Numbered from the stretch's first letter, positions 17,295-28,000 are shown. The stretch: DNA of 64,000 nucleotides from Salsuginibacillus kocurii DSM 18087 (GCF_000377705.1 NZ_KB898626.1:62001-126000), one strand, 5' to 3'. Translations and numbers: made by a program. The notes: generated by a model not told the origin, from the sequence alone.

Positions 17295-18703
17295 GTATAA
17301 GCTCTCCTTTTCATTTTTTCCATTAAAAATTTCCCATCATTCTTAATGTCTTTCGACAACAACATCGATAACGTCCAAATCACTATCCCTAGTATTATTT
17401 CGTAAAACACTAAAAGTTGATAAATACTTGAGACTAATAATATGATTACAGCCATAAAGATAGACGCTAACACATTGTTAAGTATAATTTGCTTATAATA
17501 TTTAAAAGCAATTTGTTTATGAAAATAGTAATAGCATCCTGCATTATTTAATATAAAACTTATAGATGTGGCTATTGCTGCGCCTGAAATCCCCCATAAT
17601 GGAATTAATATAATGTTAAGTATTATATTGAAAATGCCGGATATAGTGGAAATCACAAAACTATATTTTGGAGTTCCATAGGCTACCAACAGTTTGCTGT
17701 AAAGCTCCTGAGTTGATCGAAAAATTGCTCCAAACAGTAATATAATTAAAGGGATATACCCTTCTTTATAGTCCTCCCCAATTAAAATCAATAAATCTTC
17801 TCCAACTACAATACCTCCAAAAAAGATTGGTATAATTGGTAAGGTAAATAAATAAATTTTTGTTCCTAAAAACTCTTTTATTTGCTTAAAATTCCTCTCA
17901 TAAAACCAAGTATTAAAGTATGGAAAACACACTAAGTTTATAGATTTTGCAATTATTAGAATTCCAGAGGCTAATTGCCAAATTAATTGATATATACCGA
18001 CGTGAGTTTCTGTAAGAACCAAACCTATAATCAAAATATCGGCCCAGTTAATTGCAACATCTCTTAATTCTAATACCACATTGAATTTGGAGTAATAAAC
18101 AATTTCTTTGAAATGAATTGTTTTTGGCCAAGTTATTGAATGGAGGGGGATATACCTAAATGCATAGATAGAAGCTAAAATATTTGCTATCACATGACAA
18201 ATTATAATGCTCTCTAAAAATGGAGCCACCAAAAGAATAATGGCTGCTATTATTTTAGCTCCTACTTCTTTGATAATTACTGAATTCGCAAATACATCAA
18301 AACGTTTTTGTGATTTATTAACTCTGTTCAAGAAGTTAACACAATTACCGGTTACTGTTGATAAAATTAACAAACTTATTAAACTTTCATCTATATATAC
18401 ACTTAAATGTGAAGAGAAGAAAAGTAATAGTCCTATAGTAAACGCCAACAAAGTTAGGTTAATAATTAACCCCGCTATCACATAAGGCCAAATTAATTCT
18501 CTTCTCTCACTTAATTTTTTTTCAACCGAATATAAAACTCCTAATTTTGATAGAAACAAACTTAAAGACATTAAGGAAATGAATAATACATAACTCCCTA
18601 AAAAGGGAGCCCCATATACACTACCTAAATAAACAGTAAACACAACTCCAACAAACTTTATGCTGGCTTGGGCTTTTAGAACATTTAAAAAATGCTTTAA
18701 CAT
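17291..18703 (-). CDS. Wzx-like flippase, polysaccharide biosynthesis/oligosaccharidyl-lipid family
   Basis: A 470-residue protein with about 12-14 hydrophobic helices in the MOP/MATE-like arrangement of polysaccharide flippases. Recognisable blocks are YLGSVYGAPFLGSYVLF near the N-terminus and LIPLWGISGAAIATSISF in the C-terminal half, the latter being typical of Wzx/RfbX. It should move undecaprenyl-linked repeat units across the membrane. It is AT-rich, and the first gene of the exchanged-looking cassette downstream of EpsC. A 211-bp gap to EpsC holds a small TCACCT/AGGTGA hairpin and no gene. Confidence 0.85.
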   Translation of the reverse strand: MLKHFLNVLKAQASIKFVGVVFTVYLGSVYGAPFLGSYVLFISLMSLSLFLSKLGVLYSVEKKLSERRELIWPYVIAGLIINLTLLAFTIGLLLFFSSHLSVYIDESLISLLILSTVTGNCVNFLNRVNKSQKRFDVFANSVIIKEVGAKIIAAIILLVAPFLESIIICHVIANILASIYAFRYIPLHSITWPKTIHFKEIVYYSKFNVVLELRDVAINWADILIIGLVLTETHVGIYQLIWQLASGILIIAKSINLVCFPYFNTWFYERNFKQIKEFLGTKIYLFTLPIIPIFFGGIVVGEDLLILIGEDYKEGYIPLIILLFGAIFRSTQELYSKLLVAYGTPKYSFVISTISGIFNIILNIILIPLWGISGAAIATSISFILNNAGCYYYFHKQIAFKYYKQIILNNVLASIFMAVIILLVSSIYQLLVFYEIILGIVIWTLSMLLSKDIKNDGKFLMEKMKRRAYT

Positions 18704-18914
18704 AAGTTCAAATTCCTAACTTCACGATATTTAATAATCACCTGTCTTATAAGGAATTACTTTACTCCCTTTCTTCTATGACAGCTTTATGTCTCTATAA
18801 CATAAGTGCTTTCCATGTATCTCTTATTTTTTAATTCCTTCTTTAATATTCACTAAGTAGGGTCCACACTATAAATACTATAGTTTAATTCCCCTTCTCT
18901 CACCTAAGGTGATT

Positions 18915-20735
18915 TTAGTAAACAGATGGAACCTCCAATGAGCTGAACTCATTCGACTGTGCCAAACTAATTAGAACTTGACGTAGTTCTCTTGATTGAA
19001 ACTTGTTTAGTTGATAAAAGAAAGGGCTTAGCGCTTCAATTTCTACATTCTCTGCTCTACCAACATAAATCTTCGGATAAATCTGCTCTGGGTGTACTTC
19101 CTTTTCACCGAGCAGTTCTTCGTACAGTTTCTCTCCTGGGCGCATGCCAGTAAATTCTATTCCGATATCTTCAATATTGTGTCCGGAGAGTTCGATTAAG
19201 TTTTTCGCGAGGTCGATAATCTTTACGGGCTCTCCCATATCAAGAACAAAGATTTCTCCGCCTTTTGCCAGGGCCCCGGCCTGCAGTACTAAGCGGGACG
19301 CTTCTGGAATCGTCATAAAGTAGCGTTCCATTTCGGGGTGAGTGACAGTGACCGGGCCGCCGGCTTGAATTTGCCGCTTAAAGTGCGGAATCACGCTACC
19401 GCGGCTACCTAAGACGTTGCCGAAGCGTACGGAAACGAAGTGGGTGTTGCTTTTTGTGTCCATGTCTTGTACAACCATTTCTGCAAGCCGCTTGGTTGCC
19501 CCCATGACGCTTGTAGGATTTACCGCTTTATCGGTGGAGATCATCACAAATGTATCTGTCCCTGCTTCGGCTGCGGCTTCAGCCGTATTTTTTGTGCCTA
19601 ATACGTTATTCTTCACCGCTTCTTCCGGGTTGCGTTCCATAAGCGGTACGTGCTTATGCGCGGCTGCATGAAAAACGACATCCGGGAGATACGTATTAAG
19701 CAATGTAAACATTTTCTCCCGATCCTTTACATCAACGATCTCTGTGAAGAGGTCAGCACTCACTTGGCTTTCGTGTAAGTCACGCTCGATGTAATAGATG
19801 CTGTTTTCTTCATTGCCGAGGAGGATCATCGCTTTCGGTTGAAAGCGCACTGCTTGCCGGCACACTTCCGAGCCAATGGAGCCGCCCGCTCCTGTAATAA
19901 GTACTGTTTTACCCGTAAGGGTTTCTCCGATGCCTTTGGTATCCAGTTCCACCGGATCGCGGCCGAGCAGGTCTTCAACCTGAACATCTCGGAACTCACT
20001 GACTGCGACTTTGCCGGTAAAGACATCTTCCATTCGCGGCATGATCTGTGTTTTGACTTTTGTCTGTTGGCAGGCTTTATAAATGCGCTGCATTTCTCGT
20101 TTATCGAGAGAAGGAATGGCGATAATAACTTGTTCGATTCGATAGTTGTTAACTGCTTCCGGCACATCTTCCACACTGCCGACTACAGGAAGCCCCATCA
20201 CTTCCAAGCGGTGTTTCGTTTCATCATCATCAATAAAAGCGATCGGTTCCAGTTCACTGTCTTCTTTTTGTAGCAGGTGGCGGACCACCATTGTGCCGCC
20301 GCCGCCCGCTCCAATAATAAGGGTTCGTTTTTTGTTCTTTTTCGGCCGGCTGTTATGGTCCCGGTACATGCGCCAGCCAAAGCGTGAACCGCCGATTAAA
20401 AGAATATGGAGCATCCAGGTGATAATCAGTGTACGCGAGTGAAGCGATTGAAATACAACGTTCTGCATGAGCGCTGTCGCTGCGATGGATAAACTGACTG
20501 CTTTAAAAATCGCCACCAGTTCGTGAATACTGGCGTACTGCCAAATCCGTTTATAGAGCTTGAATATATGAGCGAGAATATGGTGCGAAATCACCAGGGT
20601 CGCCGAACTAGCGAAGATGATCGGTGCGTGCAAATAATCAACATTATAAAGTAAAAAACCGCCAATAAAGACGGCGGTGATCACAATCACTGTATCTATT
20701 CCCATTAACAATAGTAGCCGCTTTCCATAAGTCAT
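18915..20735 (-). CDS. epsC: UDP-GlcNAc 4,6-dehydratase, EpsC/PglF/CapD-type
   Basis: A 606-residue membrane-bound nucleotide-sugar dehydratase. There are four N-terminal transmembrane helices (about 1-130), a CoA-binding-like Rossmann fold (LIIGAGGGGTMVVRHLL), and the catalytic SDR domain with VLITGAGGSIGSEVCRQ. Its active site is the Met variant STDKAVNPTSVMGATKR (MxxxK in place of YxxxK), as in PglF/FlaA1/WbpM. It makes UDP-4-keto-6-deoxy-GlcNAc, the substrate of EpsN. The ATG at 20735 has AAGGAGG 9 nt upstream; a Met 13 codons earlier lacks a site. A long structured leader (see 20761-20940) precedes it, as in B. subtilis. Confidence 0.92.
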   Translation of the reverse strand: MTYGKRLLLLMGIDTVIVITAVFIGGFLLYNVDYLHAPIIFASSATLVISHHILAHIFKLYKRIWQYASIHELVAIFKAVSLSIAATALMQNVVFQSLHSRTLIITWMLHILLIGGSRFGWRMYRDHNSRPKKNKKRTLIIGAGGGGTMVVRHLLQKEDSELEPIAFIDDDETKHRLEVMGLPVVGSVEDVPEAVNNYRIEQVIIAIPSLDKREMQRIYKACQQTKVKTQIMPRMEDVFTGKVAVSEFRDVQVEDLLGRDPVELDTKGIGETLTGKTVLITGAGGSIGSEVCRQAVRFQPKAMILLGNEENSIYYIERDLHESQVSADLFTEIVDVKDREKMFTLLNTYLPDVVFHAAAHKHVPLMERNPEEAVKNNVLGTKNTAEAAAEAGTDTFVMISTDKAVNPTSVMGATKRLAEMVVQDMDTKSNTHFVSVRFGNVLGSRGSVIPHFKRQIQAGGPVTVTHPEMERYFMTIPEASRLVLQAGALAKGGEIFVLDMGEPVKIIDLAKNLIELSGHNIEDIGIEFTGMRPGEKLYEELLGEKEVHPEQIYPKIYVGRAENVEIEALSPFFYQLNKFQSRELRQVLISLAQSNEFSSLEVPSVY

Positions 20736-20760
20736 CAAATGAGCCTCCTTTTCAACACTT

Positions 20761-20940
20761 TGGCTCACGGCCACAAGAATTGTCTGTCAATCCCTCTGGG
20801 CGTGAGCCACGCCTGTTTTTTTGATTCGTTATGTATACTGGGCATTGAACCCGTCCTCACACCGAACCTTTGCAACTTGCGCTAAAGTGGTCGTTATCGA
20901 CCCACCGACAGCACGGCCGAGTGCTCACAGTGATATCGGT
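20761..20940 (-). ncRNA. EAR-like structured leader RNA upstream of epsC
   Basis: The minus strand of this gap folds into several tight helices. These are AGCAC/GTGCT with a 6-nt loop, GGTCG-ATAA-CGACC, a GGG-TTCAAT-CCC-type hairpin, GGCGTG/CACGCC, and a 9-bp perfect long-range pair CGTGAGCCA/TGGCTCACG (20801-20809 with 20761-20769). Purine-rich conserved-looking single strands (GTGTGAGGACGGG) lie between them. In B. subtilis the processive antitermination element EAR lies in the same place, between the chain-length gene region and epsC. Identity is inferred from position and structure, not from a covariance search. Bases 20941-21190 upstream show no gene. Confidence 0.55.
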
Positions 20941-21190
20941 ACAGCAAGCATTACCGTTCCAGGAAAAAACCGGGAATTTTTCCATTTGTCTTTTTGGATG
21001 TCTGTCATGGATGTATTGACTACATTAGAAGTTAGGAATGAGGTAATGACTTTGGATTTTATTGGTTGTATGGTCTTAAAACGGAAGATCTATAGCACAG
21101 TTGATAACTTTACAATCAAGGAATCGTCCTTGTGAAGGTCTTACATGTGTTGTGTTTTAATAATCACTTACATTAACATGAAGTTTAATT

Positions 21191-22039
21191 TCAATCTTTT
21201 TTTGGACGAATTGGATTGTTTTTGAAAAATTCCATGCTAAAAGCTAACCCAACCGCTCCCATTCCTCCTACTACAAAAGCAATCGCCGTATTTAGCAGTG
21301 GGTTGGGAGAATCAGCTGAATTTGGAACTTGCGCTTGGTCAAATACTTCCGGTTCATGAATATCTTTTAATTCTAATTGTTGCTCTTGAAGTTGTTGGTC
21401 CAGCGTGCGCATTTCACTCTCGTGATTTTCTACGTAGTCAATCAATCTTGTGCGCGACAAGTCTCTCTCTGCTTCACTTAATTCTGTATTTTCCTCAATT
21501 GATGTTAATGCTTCCCGGTTGCGATCCAAGCTTTCTGCTGTCTCTTCATAATTTTCCACTGTTAATTCATACTGTTCTTCCATTAACGCTAACCGGTCTT
21601 GATAAGCGGGTTCTGCCCGTGATAAAAAGTTTGTTGCTACATAGTTGGCAATGCTCTCTGCTTGTTCCGGGTCTTGATGGCTAGCTTCAATTTCGATCAT
21701 ATTAGATGGAAGAGTTTCTATCTCTAGATCATCCATCTCACCTTCTTGTAAACCGAGATCCGTCTTTACTTCTTCCATAAAATCATTGCTTAGGATCACT
21801 TGTTCTGCTGCTTCTTCGTCGGTATACATTTCACTTCCGAAGTTGCCAAGATAGAGTTTAGCTGAAGCACTATAGCTTGGTGTCATAAACTGAGATGCTA
21901 TATAGGCTATAACGGCTAGGAGAATTGGTAAGCCGATAATAAGTATTTTATAGCGCCATAAGACTTCTATCATTTCACTTAAGCTGATTTCATCGGGCGA
22001 TTGATTGGTTTGATAGTTGGGTTCATCTTGTTGAAACAT
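21191..22039 (-). CDS. Wzz/YveK-like chain-length determinant protein
   Basis: A 282-residue polysaccharide co-polymerase. The N-terminal Wzz domain starts at SLSEMIEVLWRYK and runs into TM1 (ILIIGLPILLAVIAYIA). An extracytoplasmic coiled-coil segment (about residues 150-225, QEEQ/L-rich) follows, then TM2 (NTAIAFVVGGMGAVGLAFS) after a proline-containing PNSADSPNPLLN motif. It lacks a cytoplasmic tyrosine-kinase domain, and no separate EpsB-type kinase is seen in the window. It should set chain length with the Wzy proteins. The next downstream feature is the EAR-like leader of epsC. Confidence 0.85.
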   Translation of the reverse strand: MFQQDEPNYQTNQSPDEISLSEMIEVLWRYKILIIGLPILLAVIAYIASQFMTPSYSASAKLYLGNFGSEMYTDEEAAEQVILSNDFMEEVKTDLGLQEGEMDDLEIETLPSNMIEIEASHQDPEQAESIANYVATNFLSRAEPAYQDRLALMEEQYELTVENYEETAESLDRNREALTSIEENTELSEAERDLSRTRLIDYVENHESEMRTLDQQLQEQQLELKDIHEPEVFDQAQVPNSADSPNPLLNTAIAFVVGGMGAVGLAFSMEFFKNNPIRPKKD

Positions 22040-22114
22040 TTACTTGTTTCCTCCTGTGCTAGACCGTTTTCCATTTCTCCTCATATTATCACAACTTTTG
22101 ACATTAATATAGTC

Positions 22115-24358
22115 CTAACCGGAAAAAAACGGTTGATAGGCTTCAACATATTGATCGATAGTTTCATAGTCTTCTCTCAGTTCTTCAAGCCGTTCATGAG
22201 CTTCCTCTTCTTCCCCTTTTTCTTCTAATGAGCGAATAATTAAAGCGTTGGCTCGAGCGTATACTTCATCATCATCTGATCCTACTTCCCCAAGAGTGCT
22301 TACTGCTTGTTCATAGTCCTGAAGCAGCACATAACTTTGTCCGGCATAAAAGTGCGTCAGTTGATTCACTTCTAAGCCCTTATAACTTGACCTCGGATTC
22401 TCGATAAATTCTTCTGTGGTTTCATTATATTTTTCATAGGAGGATAGAGCTTGTTGAGCTCGCTGTTGTACCTCTTCTTCCTCGAGCTCTTCCACGGCTA
22501 ACTCTTCCGCTCGATTAGCTGTTAAACGAATCAGCCGTTCATAGATATCGGTATTAAAAGGATCATATACTAAAGCTTGCTCGTACCGTTCCACGGCTTC
22601 ATCAAAATGGTCAAAAGAAGCATAGCTATTCGCACTATTCATCCATGCCGTGCCCGATAGAGGACGAGATTCTACGAATTGGTCACTTAACGCCAAGGTG
22701 AGCTCTTCATCCCCTTCCTCAACGGCTATTGTGGCCTGGTTTAATATATAACTTAAACGATAGGGATTATATTCTCTTGCTTCCTCAAAAGCCTCAAGCG
22801 CTTGGGTATTAGACACTTGTGTTTGATCTTGAACAATTCGCTCAGCTGCTTCAAAACGAAAGGCCCACGTAGAAGCAACAACTATCACGGCCGCAGTCAT
22901 GAGGACAAGTATAACCGACCCAGGCTGGCGAATATCATGTAATTGAATTTTAGGTAGGGATGGAGTTGTTGCGTGAGGCATCATAATAGCAAGCAGCACC
23001 ATAAATAATAGCCAAACCGACGCAAAGGAAAAATCAAAATCAATCGCACCATGCCCTACTAACATGAGAAGCCCTATAAAGCTCGCTGGAACAATTGCAT
23101 TTTTATCAGCGAGGTAAGACTGAAGGGCCTTGCCTATAAAATAAGTAAAGATAGCGATCATAAATAACGATCCTACCACTCCGACATTTAACAGTTGTTC
23201 AAATACGACACTGTGAACTTCATTACTTATATACGGTTCTGTCTGATACCCGTGGTAGAGAATACTCCAACCTTCGCCGCCCCATCCAAATAAGGGCGCA
23301 TCTCTTAACATCGCTATAGCATCAAAGAAGAAGGTTACACGACCGTCTTCGAATAACGTTTCATAGCCCATGTTAGAAATCCGGTTTTGAAGCAGGGAAG
23401 GCAAGGTGCCATAAATTAATCCTTCCTTAGTAAAATCAAGGATAAGGGCCAGCCCAACCACAAAACTTCCGATAGGAATGAAATATTTAACCGTTTTTTT
23501 ATTAATAGATAAAGAGAGATATCTATGCACACTTCCTACTAAACCAGCTGCTACAAGGCTAAGAAGGATCAAAAACGCTAGCTGTCCCGCACTTCCAAAT
23601 TCCGCCCATTCTTCAATCGTTACCATGTATACCGCAAATCCGCCTAAAAATCCTACTGTAGTAAACAGGATATACTTTAACTGTTGATTAAACGTTAAAA
23701 AGAAGAGCCCTATAAACCAAACTACAGGAAGAATAATCATAGCCCCTCTTGAAAGAGAGAGGAATAAAGTAGAGGCGTATAAAACTAAAGGTAAACTAAT
23801 CAAGACTATGTACCATACTCGTGATTTACTGAGTGATACATAAATTAAATTGAACAGGAAGAGCGTCATCGTAACCGCTGCGTATGTGTTTGGGTATTGA
23901 AAAATGCTTGAAAACCGTTCCCGTCCTCCTAATATCGCGTCGCTGTATTCCACCCATTCCCAAGAAACAAAAAATGGGAGAAGCGCAATGTATAAGCCAA
24001 ACACTTGCAATAAAAGCAACAGGCCATTTTGTATGGACGGTTGATTCACTTTTAAACTCACAAGCACAAAGAAAAACATAGCAAACAACGACCATTGGAT
24101 GAACTGATCCAACGCCCCTTGCATGGTCACGGCGTTAGTAACGGATACTAAGTAAAACAGTGGAATTAAAAATATCAATAAATACACATAGGGCACCTTT
24201 GTTTTTGTATTAATGATCAAATATGTAATGTAAGCGATAAAGACAATAGCTAGCCCTAATTGCCATGCATAAATAGATGTATGAAGAAAAAGACCTTGAT
24301 TGTAGGAACTAATAAGCAAAAAACCGCCCAGTAAAATAAAAACCATCCAATGAATCAT
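22115..24358 (-). CDS. O-antigen ligase/polymerase-like membrane protein with C-terminal TPR domain
   Basis: A 747-residue protein. The first about 480 residues form 12 or more hydrophobic helices with a Wzy_C core (FGWGGEGWSILYHGYQTEPYIS region, given as GWGGEGW, and SNEVHSVVFEQLLNVG with the conserved His). The last about 220 residues are acidic TPR-like helices (AWMNSANSYASFDHFDEAV, YEQALVYDPFN). This fusion resembles Bacillus YveQ/WaaL-type proteins with tetratricopeptide tails. ATG 24358 is chosen because GGAGGT lies 6-7 nt upstream. TATAAT at 24396-24401 (minus) is a plausible -10. It is the first gene of the polymer operon after a terminator. Polymerase and ligase functions cannot be told apart by sequence. 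Confidence 0.8.
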   Translation of the reverse strand: MIHWMVFILLGGFLLISSYNQGLFLHTSIYAWQLGLAIVFIAYITYLIINTKTKVPYVYLLIFLIPLFYLVSVTNAVTMQGALDQFIQWSLFAMFFFVLVSLKVNQPSIQNGLLLLLQVFGLYIALLPFFVSWEWVEYSDAILGGRERFSSIFQYPNTYAAVTMTLFLFNLIYVSLSKSRVWYIVLISLPLVLYASTLFLSLSRGAMIILPVVWFIGLFFLTFNQQLKYILFTTVGFLGGFAVYMVTIEEWAEFGSAGQLAFLILLSLVAAGLVGSVHRYLSLSINKKTVKYFIPIGSFVVGLALILDFTKEGLIYGTLPSLLQNRISNMGYETLFEDGRVTFFFDAIAMLRDAPLFGWGGEGWSILYHGYQTEPYISNEVHSVVFEQLLNVGVVGSLFMIAIFTYFIGKALQSYLADKNAIVPASFIGLLMLVGHGAIDFDFSFASVWLLFMVLLAIMMPHATTPSLPKIQLHDIRQPGSVILVLMTAAVIVVASTWAFRFEAAERIVQDQTQVSNTQALEAFEEAREYNPYRLSYILNQATIAVEEGDEELTLALSDQFVESRPLSGTAWMNSANSYASFDHFDEAVERYEQALVYDPFNTDIYERLIRLTANRAEELAVEELEEEEVQQRAQQALSSYEKYNETTEEFIENPRSSYKGLEVNQLTHFYAGQSYVLLQDYEQAVSTLGEVGSDDDEVYARANALIIRSLEEKGEEEEAHERLEELREDYETIDQYVEAYQPFFSG

Positions 24359-24452
24359 TTGGAAACCTCCGTAAGAAAATAACAAACCATATCGAATTAT
24401 ATCACTTTCCCTATAAATATATAAATAATAGAAGAAAAAGCATAAAACCAAC

Positions 24453-24478
24453 CAAAAAATCCCCATTTTATAATGGGG
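24453..24478 (-). terminator. Terminator after the lipoprotein gene
   Basis: CCCCATTATAAAATGGGG (minus strand) forms a 6-bp GC-rich stem followed by ATTTTTT. It separates the lipoprotein gene from the polysaccharide operon. Confidence 0.8.
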
Positions 24479-24488
24479 CCCCACTTAA

Positions 24489-24899
24489 TTATTCCATGAT
24501 AAATTCACCATAAGCAAAGCGTTCTTCGCCTGCGTAGATTTCCATTAAATATGGCCCTGCACCTATTTCTTCAAAAGTTTCGCCAGGAAACCCATTCATA
24601 TATTGCTCTGATTCTTCTGGCACAGGTAAAGATGCATCGGTAATTGCTTCATATTCATTTGTTTCCTCATTTATAATACTTAGTTCAACCAATACCTCGT
24701 CAGTTTCAAAACCACCTTCTTTATGGAAAGCAAAATATACTTCTTCCCCTACTTCAAAGGCATTCCGGGCTTCTAAATCTCCGCCCTCAGTAGGTTCTCC
24801 AAAAAATAGGTTTTCAGCTCCCTCAGTCTCTTCCTCTCCATTACTCCCACAAGCGGATAAAACAATCATCGCTAACAATAAAAGTACTACGCACCGCAT
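24489..24899 (-). CDS. Small acidic lipoprotein
   Basis: A 136-residue protein with a type II signal peptide ending in the lipobox LSAC (MRCVVLLLLAMIVLSAC). A short Gly/Glu linker follows, then an acidic beta-rich domain (EVYFAFHKEGGFETDEVLVELSI, EEIGAGPYLMEIYAGEERFAYGEFIME, each a predicted strand pair). It should be lipid-anchored on the outer face of the membrane. No known family is recognised. It sits between the S-layer gene and the polysaccharide operon, with terminators on both sides. Confidence 0.75.
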   Translation of the reverse strand: MRCVVLLLLAMIVLSACGSNGEEETEGAENLFFGEPTEGGDLEARNAFEVGEEVYFAFHKEGGFETDEVLVELSIINEETNEYEAITDASLPVPEESEQYMNGFPGETFEEIGAGPYLMEIYAGEERFAYGEFIME

Positions 24900-24981
24900 T
24901 ATCTAAATCCCCTTTAGGCTATTAGGTCTTATTAAGTTCATTCATTACTTAATGAAACTACTCATTTAGCTAAATTAAATT

Positions 24982-25016
24982 ACGGCACAAGTTCGGGTAA
25001 TTCGAACTTGTGCCGT
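24982..25016 (-). terminator. Strong hairpin terminator of the S-layer gene
   Basis: A perfect 14-bp stem, ACGGCACAAGTTCG (24982-24995) and CGAACTTGTGCCGT (25003-25016), has a 7-nt loop. On the minus strand it is followed by AATTTAATTT rather than a pure T-run. It lies about 45 bp past the S-layer stop and should also stabilise the mRNA 3' end. Confidence 0.75.
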
Positions 25017-25059
25017 AACATTTGTTCACTTTATTACTTATGGGACAAAAAGATTATGA

Positions 25060-28000
25060 TTACTCTTGTTCTTCACCGTCTTCAAGCTCAACTACAAAAC
25101 TTTCAACGTCATTGTCGTTTTCGTCTACAAAGAAGTTGTCTTCGTTATTAGTGTAATCGATAGTGTAAGAGCCACTTTCTGCATCTCCATACACATAAAC
25201 GTTAACGGTAGAGGATTGTTCTGTCCCTTCATCATACGTGATTCCTACAATTGAGAATTCACCTTCGTCTAGAGCTTCATAATCCTCATTAAATTCTAAT
25301 TGTGTCTCCCCTGCAAGAACTTCAAAACCTTCACCTTCACCGAAGTTCTCAGTGTTTTCAAAAGCTACCTCATCAGTGAAGGTTAGCTCAATCTCAGAAT
25401 CTCCAGCAGAAACACCTTCTAGTTCAGCTGATTCAGGTTCTGGGTCTTCTTCTGGATCTTCTGGGTCTTCTTCTGGCATAAGAGAATCTAGTGCTGCTTC
25501 AATTGAGCCGATATCTGAGAAATCAGCGTAGTCTTCCTCTAACTCTTCTTCTTCAGCTACTTCTTCTCTGTAATCTAAGAACGCTTCAGCAATGTCTGAT
25601 TGCTCTGCAGTTGATAACTCTGCAAAATCTTCATCAATATCTTCAAGAGCAGCAATTGTAGCTGAAATAGAAGTTGCTTCGTTCACTGCATCTACACGTT
25701 CATTAAATATTGAAATAGCTTCTTCTAGTGCAGAGCGAACATCTTCTTCTGTTTCAAAATCCTCAGCCTCATACTCCGCAGCGATAATCGCAGACACATC
25801 AACTCGTCCTTGAGCTCCAAGGTCAATGAAGTCTTCATTATCATCAAGTTCTGTGAGAAGCTCTAGAATCTCTGCAACAGTGTCTTCTCCCTCATCATAT
25901 GCAGAAGAAATTCCTTCTACAAGACGAGCTTCTTCTACAGCGCTTCGAAGATCTTCAATGGAATCAAAGGTTTCATCTTCGAACATGTTCACAAAGTTCT
26001 CTTCGTCATCATTTTCATCGTCAAAGTCAATTCCAAGCTCTCCAAGAAGCTCTTCTAGACTTTCATCTCCATCATAATTACCAGCCAAGATATCATTGAT
26101 ATCTTCGATAATATCTTCAGCTTGTTCTTCATTTTGCTCATCGATGAACGTTTGTACTTCCTCAAGAGAGTTAAATGTTTCATCCTCGAATGTGTCCGCT
26201 AGGTTATCTTCTAACACCTCAGTATCATAACCCTCAATGTCAGCCGCTTCTAGCGCATCTTCAAGTTCACCCTCTTCTACAGCATCATTGATGTCTGCTA
26301 GGAGTTGTAGATCCTCGATTTCTTCTTGGAGATCTTCTAGATCATCGCCAGAGAGATTAGCTTCTGCTATTGTACCAGCTAGCTCAAGGCTCTCTGATGT
26401 TGGGGTATCTAGTAATTCATCAATAACAATATCGAACACTTCACCTGCAGTTTCAGGCTGGGCCTCTTGAATTGCCTCAAAGAAATCTTCCAAGTCAACA
26501 TCATCAAGCTCTTCCTCTTCTAGATTAAGAACAAATTCAAGTGCTTCTTGGAATTCTTCTGTGTTAGCTGTCTCATTAAGCGTTTCAATAGCTTCTGCTA
26601 CATCATCTTGATATTCTTCGTTCACACGTTCAATAGCTGCTTGAATTCGTTCTGCAGTGTTCGTGAAGCTATCGTCAATCTCCTCAGCATATTGGGAAAT
26701 AAAGTCATCGTTCACGTTCTCAAGGTTAAGAACTGGAGCTTCAAGTGCTTCAAGAAGTTCTTCCTCATCTTCAGCAGTGTTAACTTCAGCTACTGCAGCT
26801 TCAAGTGCTTCTTCTGTGAAGTCAAACTCAATTTCAGTTTCTTCGTCGTTGAATTCTACAGTGAGTTCACCGTCTTCACCAGCTAGGTCAGCGTGAGTGA
26901 ATGTGTAAACAGTGCCGTCTACGTTAGACTCTACGTCGAACTCAAGCTCGTCGCCATCATATTCTACGTCAAAGTCTGCTTCTGTAAGGCCAGTGATGCC
27001 GTTGTCGAATTCTACTTCGAAAGAAGAAGTGCTAGTGAATGCTGCATCGTCGATTTCAGCATCTTCGAAGAGGTCTTCGATTTCTTCTTCAGCTTCTTCA
27101 AGCGCGTCGAGACCTTCGATTTCAGCGTCTTCGTCTACTTCAAGGATTTCATTAACAAGGGCGCGTGCTTCGATTACATCCGCACGGTCTTCAAGTGTGA
27201 TGTCATCAGAAAGCGCGTCGATAAGCTCTTCAGCAGCTTCGATTGAACCTTCAAGGTCGTAGTCTACTTCAAAGTCAGTGGATTCAGAAACTGTTTCACC
27301 GTCTTCTTCTACTTCTACAGTAGCTGTGTACTCGCCTTCAGCAAGTCCTGCGAATTCAGCAGTTACGTTGCCGTCTTCGTCGATTTCTACTTCTTCTTCT
27401 GCTACTACTTCTTCATCAGCTTCAACAGTAACTGTTGCTGTTTCAGCTTCGAACTCACCTTCTACGTTAGCAGAAACTGTAGTCACGCCTGCTTCAGTAT
27501 CCGCCGTTACCTCTGTGATCGCAACAGAAGCAATCGCGTTCGCAACGTTCTCTTGAACGGTAGCGTCACGGTAAAGGAATGTAGCGAATTGACCGCGTGT
27601 AACGGAGTCATTCGGTCCGAATGTACCGTCTGGGTAACCGTCAGTAAGACCTGCTTGATAGATCGCAGCGATGTAGTCTTCATATGGATGACCATCAAGG
27701 TCAGTGAAGTCATGGTTATCGCCATTGTCTACTTCAAGGTCAAATGCGCGAGTCATAAGTACTGCCATTTCACCGCGCGTTAGGTCGTCGCTTGGACGGA
27801 ATGTACCGTCTTCGTGGCCTTCGATTACGCCATGCTCAACCGCTGCCGCGATGTGGTCGTGCCAGTATGCTTCTGCGTCAACGTCGGAGAAATCTACTGG
27901 TTCTACTTCGTCAGTGTCCCAAAGAAGGGAACGAGAGAAAAGAGTTGCTGCCTGGCCGCGAGTTAAGTTCTGGTCTGGAGAGAAAAGGTTCTCAGAAGTA

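Noticed and set aside
20821-21135. Plus-strand open frame in the epsC leader region
   Set aside because: The region is better explained as the structured minus-strand leader RNA; the frame has no site or motif.
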